From positions 1-8,500 of the forward strand of contig CAZWRK010000156.1 of assembly GCA_964635875.1 (NCBI GenBank): a DNA stretch of 8,500 nucleotides, in the 5' to 3' direction. Below the pieces are notes generated by a model that was not told the DNA's origin, did no database searches, and saw nothing but the letters and a program-made list of their open reading frames with translations. The stretch comes from CAZWRK01 sp964635875 (lineage in GTDB: Bacteria > Pseudomonadota > Gammaproteobacteria > Burkholderiales > Aquaspirillaceae). Position 1 is the first letter of the stretch. Each line of letters starts with the position of its first letter. A program made the position numbers and the translations under genes. Positions 1-6,165 of this stretch are shown one piece after another.

Positions 1-382
1 CGGACTGTAGGAAGAAAATACACGGCCAGCCACCGAAGAAGCTCTCGGTGAAAAAAAAACCATCAACGCCTTTCGCAAAGACCATTCTGAATAAACCCAG
101 CCAGGTCGCCGCGGAAAAGTAGTCACCCGCAATAGCCAGACCGTTTTGGAAGCCCGAAATGCCACCGCCAGCGGTATAGAAGTCGGAGGTTGATTTGGTG
201 CGGCGCGCAGCCCAGTAGGTAATCCCTAATGTACCCAACACAAACACAAAGAACATGCCGATGGCAGTCATGTTGAGCGGTTGTTTTTGGGCTTCTTCGA
301 CAGCACCCGGACCCGCCCATGCCAAAGAAGCACTAGAGGCGAGAAGAAGCGCGGAGAGACGTTGTAAAAGACGTGACATCAT
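1..382 (-). CDS. actP: ActP-type sodium:acetate (solute) symporter, N-terminal 127 residues, cut by the window edge
   Basis: Inner-membrane sodium:solute symporter of the SSS family that imports acetate and related short monocarboxylates. The visible part starts with a cleavable-looking signal peptide (residues 1-23, two Arg, then a Leu/Ala-rich stretch ending AWA). Next come a first membrane segment (about 38-56, ending LGITYWAAR) and the family hallmarks FYTAGGGISGFQNGLAIAGDY (68-88), which closely follow E. coli ActP from memory. The start is ATG at 382-380, whose ATGA overlaps the stop of the upstream DUF485 gene. A second ATG follows directly at 379. GAGGTGA lies 5-11 bases upstream and serves as ribosome binding site. 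The overlap implies translational coupling, as in yjcH-actP operons. Residues 89-127 (window 2-118) keep the frame but diverge sharply from the usual ActP pattern; see findings. ActP is by far the best fit; a sister SSS monocarboxylate carrier is the alternative. Confidence 0.88.
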   Translation of the reverse strand, partial: MMSRLLQRLSALLLASSASLAWAGPGAVEEAQKQPLNMTAIGMFFVFVLGTLGITYWAARRTKSTSDFYTAGGGISGFQNGLAIAGDYFSAATWLGLFRMVFAKGVDGFFFTESFFGGWPCIFFLQS

Positions 383-690
383 TTGCTCACCTCTTTGACC
401 AAATCGGCGCTGATGCGGTCGAAATCGCTATTGGCTTTGTAAACATACAAGCCAGTCAGCAGCCAAGAACCAATAATGATGGCAGCACCAAGCGGCACCC
501 CAATCGTCACCATGCCACCTGCGTGCACGGGAATGCGTAGGGTGTCAGGGCTAAACGCAACCAACATCACAAAAGCGTAGTAGCTCCCTAAAACCAGCAG
601 AGATAACAGCAGACCTAAGCGGCCGCGACGGGCAACCAGCTCATTGAACTTCGGGTTTTCACGCACCCGTTGATAGATGTTTCCAGACAT
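379..690 (-). CDS. yjcH: DUF485 family inner-membrane protein, YjcH-like
   Basis: A 103-residue protein with two membrane segments (about 27-46 and 59-82) and charged ends. It is almost the same length as E. coli YjcH (104 residues) and similar throughout: IYQRVRENPKFNELV at the N-terminus, a middle YYAFVMLVAFSP, and LTGLYVYKANSDFDR near the C-terminus. DUF485 proteins are nearly always encoded directly before actP and are thought to assist or accompany the symporter; the biochemical role is not settled. The start is ATG at 690-688, chosen because AGGAGGA, an almost perfect Shine-Dalgarno, lies four bases upstream. A longer reading from the ATG at 732 would add 14 residues with no homology and would run through this ribosome binding site. 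Its TGA stop overlaps the actP ATG, so the two form one operon transcribed leftwards. Confidence 0.92.
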   Translation of the reverse strand: MSGNIYQRVRENPKFNELVARRGRLGLLLSLLVLGSYYAFVMLVAFSPDTLRIPVHAGGMVTIGVPLGAAIIIGSWLLTGLYVYKANSDFDRISADLVKEVSK

Positions 691-736
691 TTTTCCTCCT
701 AAATAGTGACCAAGGCCCGACTCTGTAAGCATGCAG

Positions 737-755
737 GAGAGTTCTAGCGACTCTC
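737..755 (-). promoter_or_regulatory. Small hairpin in the yjcH-actP leader
   Basis: A perfect 6-bp inverted repeat, GAGAGT (737-742) and ACTCTC (750-755), with a 7-base loop. On the minus-strand transcript it would form a stem-loop about 47 bases before the yjcH start codon. It has no run of U after it, so it is not an intrinsic terminator. It may stabilise the leader mRNA, or be chance. Confidence 0.3.
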
Positions 756-882
756 TTCATCACAACACGTTCCTCATTGCCCACCATTCAGCACACCGCA
801 TTTCATGCCTTGGACATAAAAAAACAGAAAGAATGATTTTGGGTTAAAACAGAGGTACGGCCATAAAGCATGTTTATGACAG

Positions 883-901
883 GCAGGAGAGTCGCAGGAG
901 A
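883..901. repeat. Direct repeat GCAGGAGA, two copies one helical turn apart
   Basis: GCAGGAGA occurs at 883-890 and again at 894-901, start to start 11 bases. Both copies lie inside the TGACAG...CTGTCA inverted repeat (877-909). A third copy, sharing GCAGGAGAGT with the first, lies at 733-742. Helically phased copies could be regulator half-sites for the leftward operon. The function is unknown. Confidence 0.4.
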
Positions 902-1072
902 AGCTGTCAGAACTATTGTGAAATTGTAACGAATCGTTTCGCATAACCCTCTTGGCGCAAGGATTAGGCGCAATTTTGGACAAGCAGTGGTGAAAGCACC
1001 TGTTTAGGGTTTGGCCTAGCACACTGAAGCGACAAAGTGTGTCGTTAATCATTCCCCACAACAAAAAGCACA

Positions 1073-1090
1073 CCAATTTAAACAAATTGG
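1073..1090. promoter_or_regulatory. Operator-like palindrome CCAATTT-N4-AAATTGG
   Basis: A perfect 7-bp inverted repeat with a 4-base AAAC spacer, 87 bases before the chosen kinase start. The size and symmetry are typical of a dimeric repressor or activator site. The surrounding DNA is AT-rich and looks non-coding, which also argues against the longer kinase reading from GTG 1039 that would run through it. Which protein would bind is unknown. Confidence 0.4.
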
Positions 1091-1176
1091 ATAAAAATAC
1101 AGTATCTGCACGACAATTTTGTCCACGTGCAGCGCGAGCAAAATTTGATCCACCCAGCCGAAAAGCGTGGCCTGCA

Positions 1177-4100
1177 ATGCCTAAAACCCCACCTCAAGAC
1201 ACCACAAAGCTCATGCCCCAAACCTTAGGTTGGAGCGTGTTTTGGTTATGCGTGCTCTTCACGGCACTCGCCACGTGGGCCATACACCACTATCAAAATG
1301 CCGTTTTGCAACAACGTCTCGAAACCCTCACCCGCTCGGCTGTCACGCAAATTCATCAGCGGTTTGAGTTATACCAGTACGGATTGCGAGGGTTACGGGG
1401 GGCTATCGTCACAACGGGGGTTCAACAGTTTACGCGCACGTCTTTTGATACCTACATGGAAAGCCGCGATGTTGCAAAAGAGTTTCGCGGTGCGAGAGGA
1501 TTTGGTGTTATTCGCAAGGTCGCAGAATCTGATCAAGCAGCCTTTATTGCCCAAGCCAAGGCAGAAACCGGTCCTCATTTCAAAATTCGCCAAATCACCC
1601 CCCACGGCGGAGAACAGTTCGTCATCCAATATTTATGGCCGTATGAGGGCAATGAAGGTGCGGTCGGACTGGATATTGCATCAGAAGCGAACCGGCATCA
1701 GGCTGCACTGCAGGCGGCGCAAACCAATGAAGCCCAATTAACCCGCCCCATCACCCTCGTTCAAGCGGATGGACTCCCACGGCGTGGTTTTTTGGTGATG
1801 CTGCCGTTCTACCGCCCCAACGTTCGTCTGCAAACCGCTGAAGACCGCATTCAGGCCACATTAGGATGGTCTTACGCGGCCTTGGTCGTCGATGATGTTT
1901 TAGATGGCTTACAGACTTCATTCAGCGAAATCGCGATGACGCTGACCGACACAGAAGAAGCCATTCCGTTTTACACATCCAGCCAAGAAAAAAGCTTCGC
2001 CGATAAAACAACCGCCCTGAGCATTCAAAAAGAACTTCAGGTGCAAGGACGGACGTGGCGACTGCAAACCACCGCATTACCCACAATGGCCACAGCAGCA
2101 GGCATCTGGCCGCTTGGAAACATCCTCATGATCGGTCTCATGCTATCGGCCGGCGTGGCGCTGGTGGCTTACCGCACCCGACTCAGTACGATGGCCACAT
2201 CCAACACCCCTTTAGGGGCGGAGGGGTTTGGTCTACGGCAATTTGCTAAAACGCCTTGGGTGCATAGCACGATGCTGACCTATGCGGGTATCACTTTCGT
2301 TGGTGCCGTCTTGGGGTTGACGTACCAATGGCAACAGCAAATGCAAGAAGCCGCAAACAAGCTGCAGCAGTCGGTCACCGCGGCGGCCGCACTCAGCCAG
2401 CAAGCAGGGGCGGAATATCGAAAAGCAGTCGCTTTTCTAGCCTCAACCGCATCGACGATCGAACTGGTTCAAGAACTTGACCCCGCGACAACCTCTAACA
2501 ATCCAGAAAAAATCGAAGCCCTACGCACGAACGTGGCCAACACGCTCAAAGCCTATTTGCTGTCCTCGCCAGAAGTCTTTCAAGCGCGCCTGATTGGCAT
2601 GGACAATGACGGCTTAGAACTGGTGCGTGTCGAACGCAATGGCGAGCAATTCAAAGTCGTCCGCAAAACCGACCTCCAAGCCAAAGGCCAAGAACCCTAT
2701 ATGCAAGCCGCAAGGGGATTGTCAGAAGGACAAACATGGGTTTCTGAGCTATCGCTCAACCGTGAATATGGTCAAATTACCCAGCCAGAGCGCCCCACAT
2801 TACGCTATATCAGCCCTTTGTTTACCGCCCACAACAAGCTCTTTGGCGTCATTGTGTTAAACGTCGATGCACGCTCGTTGTTAGCAAATTTGGCAAAGCA
2901 CGCGCCCCAACATGGCGCGATATATGCCACCACAAGCAGCGGCAATTTTGTCCTACACCCCGATGCAACACGCACCTTTGGGGCCGACCGTGGACACCCG
3001 TACACATGGGCTAACGCCTTTAGCCTCGCCACGATGCCGTGGGGTATCGATCCAGAAGGATGGCGGGCATGGCATGGCGAACAGGGCGATATTTTGGCGG
3101 CAACCGCAGACGTTTCTCCAAACGACTCCGTGCGCACAGGTGGCCTGCGCGTCATTGCAGCAATTCCGCTCAACAATGTGGTCACGCGCTTTTGGCATCC
3201 TCTGATCCTGCCATTTTTAGGGTGGTTAGGACTCGGGCTCATAGGTGGATTGGTTTTATATTGGCGCTGGAGCCAACACGCACGCGCCGAAAAAAGCGCA
3301 CAGCAAGACGCGCAAATGACCCAGCAGCAGCAAGAGCGCTTGCTGTTTCAGGGCATTCTAGAATCCGCACCAGAAGCCATGCTGGTCGTTGATGCAACAG
3401 GAACAATCTTGCTCGCGAACGCGCAGTTAGAACAATTATTTGGCTACCCAAATGATGACCTGCTGGGTCAGCCGGTGGAAACGTTGCTACCAGAAGCGGT
3501 GGCCGCAACCCATCGGACACACGTCCAGACGTTCTGCCAAAGTCCGCGCGCGCGCCCGATGGGAAAAGGACAAATATTGTTGGCGCGCCGTGCCGACGGA
3601 GAATGCTTCCCTGTCGAAGTGAGCTTGGGGCCTATTCAGCATGCGAACCACCTCATGATTGTGGCCTCGGTGCGGGACTTAACCCACCAACGCCAATTCG
3701 AAGACTTGCTTCGCCAAGCCCGAGACCAAGCCGAGCAAGCCAATCAGGCCAAAAGCACATTCCTCGCGAATATGAGCCACGAAATTCGCACGCCGCTGAA
3801 TGCCGTCATCGGTCTGACGAGCTTGCTATCCAGCGATGATCTCAACGCACAGCAGCGCAGCCATGTGCAAAAAATCCAACTCGCTGGGCGAGCGCTTCTC
3901 GGCATCGTGAATGATGTGCTGGATCTCGCCAAAATCGAGGCGGATGAAGTCACGCTCGAAGCCGTGCCGTGCCGCCTTGATGAGCTATTGGCCCATCTAG
4001 AAAGCGTGTTTGGCACCCAAGCGGAGGTCAAAGGTCTGACGTTCGTCTTGGAGCAAGACCCTCACCTGCCGGAGTGGGTTCTGGCAGATAAAAATCGGCT

Positions 4101-5991
4101 CGGACAAATCCTGACTAATTTACTCGGGAATGCACTAAAATTCACAACGTCAGGCGAAATCAAACTCAAGGCGGAAGTGCTTGATCCGCCGAAAGTGGAC
4201 GAAAACACGCGACATACGGTGAATATTCAATTCACCGTATCTGATACCGGTATTGGTGTGCCAGAAGCGGCCCTACCGCGCCTGTTTGATCCGTTCAGCC
4301 AAGGCGATGGCAGCACTGCGCGGCAGTTTGGGGGCACGGGGTTAGGACTCTCAATCGTCAAACGCATGGCAACACTCATGCAGGGCGAAGTCGGCGTCCA
4401 AAGCATCAGAGGACAAGGCAGCCAATTTTGGATCCGCCTGCCTTTTCACCGCCTCGAGGCTGACCAAATTCCCCCATTACAAGGGGGAGAAGATCCAATT
4501 CGCGTCTTGCTCGCAGAGGATCATCCTGAAGAGCGGCAACGGCTCATCGAAATGATTCATGCGCTCGGCTGGCATCATCTCAGCGCAAGTAATGGCAAAG
4601 AATTGGTTGAAATTTTCCATCAACGGCACGCAGGCGGGCGACGGCCCTTTGATGCCCTTATTGTCGACTGGCAAATGCCGGAAATGGACGGGCTCACCGC
4701 CCTTGATGTCCTCGCCCGTGAAGTCGGTGCCGAGCAATTGCCAGCCGTTTTAATGATTTCAGCGTACGAGCATGAACAGATTGTCGGACTGGATAAAGCG
4801 CACCTCGTCGACAAAATTTTGCATAAACCGGTCAATGCCTCGCAGCTCTTCAATGCCGTCAACGATATTGTGACCGCACAAACCGGCAAAAATATGCGGG
4901 TGCTACAGGCGACAAGCCCCGAAGCGGTGACAGCACGTTGGCTGCCCAATATCCGCATATTGGTGGCCGACGATAGCGAAATTAATCTAGAAGTGGTGAT
5001 GGAAATTTTGTCCCGTAGTGGCGCAATTGTCACCACTGTGACCGATGGGCAAGCCGCGCTCGACTGCTTGCGTGAACAAGTTGATGCGTTTGACGCGGTG
5101 CTGATGGATGTGCAAATGCCCGACATGGATGGCCTTGAAACCACACGCCACATCCGTCACACCCTAGGGCTGACGCTGCCAGTGATTGCCTTAACGGCAG
5201 GCGCACTCCTCGAAGAAAAACGCCGTGCCATCGAAGCGGGAATGAATGACTTCCTGACAAAACCGCTCGAGCCGAACCAGCTTATCAGCCGCGTGCGGGC
5301 TGCCGTAGAGCAATACCGTGGCCAAACCATTCCGATCGAATCTACATTGCAGGATGCTGCACCGACCTTCAATCCATGGCCAGACATTGCGGGGATTGAC
5401 CAAGAAACCGCCGAGCGACTGATGCTCGGAAATCTCCATTTATTTACGACCGCGCTTTCGCGCCTATTGGCGACCGACCTCACCCCGCACCACCCCTCGA
5501 CCGACGCCGACATCGAGGATCCGGTGTGGCGGCAAACGGCGGCCGCAAGCGTTCACAAGCTACGCGGAAGCGCGGGAATGATTGGCGCAATTCAACTTCA
5601 TCAATGCGCCACGCAAGCAGAACAAGATCTACGCACCCTAGAAACCAACCCGCTTGAAGCGCTGGCCGCCTTACATGCAGAACTCGAAAAGCTCAGAATC
5701 GCCAGTCAGCCCACCCTTACTGCGCTAAAAAACCAACAGTCCACAACGACAATCGCTGACAACGAGCGCATTCCTCTGGATGATACATCCTTGGCTGAGT
5801 TAAATCGTTTACTCACACAACATGATCTTGAAGCGCTCGAGCAGATCGAAAAATGGGCGGACCCCTTGCGCGCACGTTTTGGCGAAGAGATTTACGCACA
5901 ACTCCATACACAAATAATGGGGCTAAATTTCAATAACGCCCATGCGTTACTGCAATCTCAGCCGGACTCAGCGAGCGCCTCCTCAATGTAG
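1177..5991 (+). CDS. Hybrid sensor histidine kinase: CHASE, dCache-like, PAS, HisKA, HATPase, REC, REC, HPt
   Basis: A 1604-residue inner-membrane multistep phosphorelay kinase. Order, numbered from ATG 1177: TM1 (17-39); CHASE periplasmic sensor (about 64-254); TM2 (310-334); a ~30-residue cytoplasmic loop; TM3 (366-385); a second periplasmic sensor (386-669) resembling dCache, with RLIGMDNDGLELVR at 471-484; TM4 (674-698). Then a Gln-rich coiled linker, PAS (721-839), HisKA with phospho-His868 (FLANMSHEIRTPLN), and HATPase with N-box Asn985, DTGIG at 1023 and GGTGLGLSIV at 1052. REC1 has Asp1164 and Lys1217, REC2 has Asp1311 and Lys1362, and HPt has His1460 (HKLRGSAG). A C-terminal helical tail of the kind often seen in such kinases follows. 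Phosphate likely flows His868 to a REC Asp to His1460 to the regulator encoded downstream. No start has a strong ribosome site. ATG 1177 is preferred over GTG 1039 (46 extra residues of non-coding character) and ATG 1213. The frame is intact throughout. Confidence 0.88.
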   Translation: MPKTPPQDTTKLMPQTLGWSVFWLCVLFTALATWAIHHYQNAVLQQRLETLTRSAVTQIHQRFELYQYGLRGLRGAIVTTGVQQFTRTSFDTYMESRDVAKEFRGARGFGVIRKVAESDQAAFIAQAKAETGPHFKIRQITPHGGEQFVIQYLWPYEGNEGAVGLDIASEANRHQAALQAAQTNEAQLTRPITLVQADGLPRRGFLVMLPFYRPNVRLQTAEDRIQATLGWSYAALVVDDVLDGLQTSFSEIAMTLTDTEEAIPFYTSSQEKSFADKTTALSIQKELQVQGRTWRLQTTALPTMATAAGIWPLGNILMIGLMLSAGVALVAYRTRLSTMATSNTPLGAEGFGLRQFAKTPWVHSTMLTYAGITFVGAVLGLTYQWQQQMQEAANKLQQSVTAAAALSQQAGAEYRKAVAFLASTASTIELVQELDPATTSNNPEKIEALRTNVANTLKAYLLSSPEVFQARLIGMDNDGLELVRVERNGEQFKVVRKTDLQAKGQEPYMQAARGLSEGQTWVSELSLNREYGQITQPERPTLRYISPLFTAHNKLFGVIVLNVDARSLLANLAKHAPQHGAIYATTSSGNFVLHPDATRTFGADRGHPYTWANAFSLATMPWGIDPEGWRAWHGEQGDILAATADVSPNDSVRTGGLRVIAAIPLNNVVTRFWHPLILPFLGWLGLGLIGGLVLYWRWSQHARAEKSAQQDAQMTQQQQERLLFQGILESAPEAMLVVDATGTILLANAQLEQLFGYPNDDLLGQPVETLLPEAVAATHRTHVQTFCQSPRARPMGKGQILLARRADGECFPVEVSLGPIQHANHLMIVASVRDLTHQRQFEDLLRQARDQAEQANQAKSTFLANMSHEIRTPLNAVIGLTSLLSSDDLNAQQRSHVQKIQLAGRALLGIVNDVLDLAKIEADEVTLEAVPCRLDELLAHLESVFGTQAEVKGLTFVLEQDPHLPEWVLADKNRLGQILTNLLGNALKFTTSGEIKLKAEVLDPPKVDENTRHTVNIQFTVSDTGIGVPEAALPRLFDPFSQGDGSTARQFGGTGLGLSIVKRMATLMQGEVGVQSIRGQGSQFWIRLPFHRLEADQIPPLQGGEDPIRVLLAEDHPEERQRLIEMIHALGWHHLSASNGKELVEIFHQRHAGGRRPFDALIVDWQMPEMDGLTALDVLAREVGAEQLPAVLMISAYEHEQIVGLDKAHLVDKILHKPVNASQLFNAVNDIVTAQTGKNMRVLQATSPEAVTARWLPNIRILVADDSEINLEVVMEILSRSGAIVTTVTDGQAALDCLREQVDAFDAVLMDVQMPDMDGLETTRHIRHTLGLTLPVIALTAGALLEEKRRAIEAGMNDFLTKPLEPNQLISRVRAAVEQYRGQTIPIESTLQDAAPTFNPWPDIAGIDQETAERLMLGNLHLFTTALSRLLATDLTPHHPSTDADIEDPVWRQTAAASVHKLRGSAGMIGAIQLHQCATQAEQDLRTLETNPLEALAALHAELEKLRIASQPTLTALKNQQSTTTIADNERIPLDDTSLAELNRLLTQHDLEALEQIEKWADPLRARFGEEIYAQLHTQIMGLNFNNAHALLQSQPDSASASSM
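4214..4240 (+). repeat. Perfect 11-bp inverted repeat inside the kinase ATPase domain
   Basis: ATACGGTGAAT (4214-4224) and ATTCACCGTAT (4230-4240) are perfect reverse complements around a 5-base ATTCA loop. They encode residues just before the DTGIG ATP-binding motif. The mRNA would form a stable hairpin here. No U-run follows, so it is not a terminator. Any function is unknown. Confidence 0.7.
4470..4488 (+). repeat. TCCCCC...GGGGGA palindrome in the HATPase-REC1 linker
   Basis: TCCCCC (4470-4475) and GGGGGA (4483-4488) flank a 7-base ATTACAA loop. The stretch encodes IPPLQGGE, in the linker between the ATPase domain and REC1. A perfect 10-bp palindrome, GCCTCGAGGC, lies 9 bases before it at 4451-4460. 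From memory, C5/G5 palindromes of this type are the ends of dispersed MITE/REP-like elements, and the PPLQGG peptide is a common by-product. The mobile origin is inference. Confidence 0.4.
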
Positions 5992-6165
5992 ATTGCATGC
6001 TGGTTTGCGAGGAACATTCTGAGATGAATCGTCGGCAGGATTGACTCGGTCTAATCTGGAACCAAAAAATGCAATATGCACAAAATACCCCCTTAACACC
6101 ATGATCAAGCACTAGTACACAGCCTAGGCAAAAAAGCACCATCATGAAAAGGATATACCGCTGAA
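5992..6165. promoter_or_regulatory. Intergenic spacer between the kinase and response-regulator genes
   Basis: 174 bases with no terminator hairpin, so read-through from the kinase gene is plausible. There may also be an internal promoter: TTGACT at 6041-6046 is a good -35, but the hexamer 17 bases on (AAAAAA) is a poor -10. A small palindrome TGCA-ATA-TGCA lies at 6070-6080 and GCCTAGGC at 6122-6129. A six-codon reading frame (ATG 6144 to TGA 6164) ends one base before the next gene's start and covers its ribosome site. Confidence 0.4.

Larger units (their letters stand above)
691..1176. promoter_or_regulatory. Divergent intergenic region between the yjcH-actP operon and the hybrid kinase gene
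   Basis: This gap of 486 bases contains no convincing gene and must hold the promoters of both divergent units. I could not find a clear paired -35/-10 set on either strand. The best isolated -10-like hexamer for the leftward operon is TACAAT, reading 928 to 923 on the minus strand, but no good -35 sits 16-18 bases away. What stands out is symmetry: inverted repeats TGACAG/CTGTCA (877-882, 904-909), CACACT/AGTGTG (1020-1025, 1036-1041), CCAATTT/AAATTGG (1073-1090) and GACAA/TTGTC (1112-1123). There is also an 8-bp GCAGGAGA direct repeat. Such density fits a regulated bidirectional promoter, but that is inference. Confidence 0.6.

Noticed and set aside
918..933. CRP-like half-site TGTGA upstream of yjcH
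   Set aside because: The partner half six bases on reads AACGA rather than TCACA, so the palindrome is not there.
774..1085. 103-codon minus-strand open frame in the divergent intergenic region
   Set aside because: Cys/Phe/Ser-rich composition, no recognisable domain and no ribosome binding site. It covers the region that must hold both promoters and several palindromes.
1039..1176. 46-residue N-terminal extension of the kinase from GTG 1039
   Set aside because: The segment is AT-rich, Lys/Asn-rich and unlike the rest of the protein, has no ribosome site, and runs over two palindromes. The first membrane segment comes naturally after ATG 1177.
2805..3242. 145-codon minus-strand frame opposite the kinase gene
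   Set aside because: It is a shadow of the kinase frame: the kinase reading there has clear sensor-domain and membrane motifs, while this frame has none.
3543..3557. Alternating CG run in the PAS-coding region, possible Z-DNA
   Set aside because: Short, within conserved coding sequence (SPRARP), and explained by Arg/Ala codon choice.
4620..5153. 177-codon minus-strand frame opposite REC1/REC2
   Set aside because: Ser/Arg/Cys-rich antisense reading of two well-conserved receiver domains. There is no independent sign of coding.
1177..5991. Possible frameshift or gene fusion artefact in the very long kinase gene
   Set aside because: The frame is open throughout and every domain follows in a sensible order with intact motifs, so a single real gene is the better reading.
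6041..6070. Sigma70 promoter starting at TTGACT before the response-regulator gene
   Set aside because: The -35 is good but the hexamer at the right spacing is AAAAAA, with no convincing -10.
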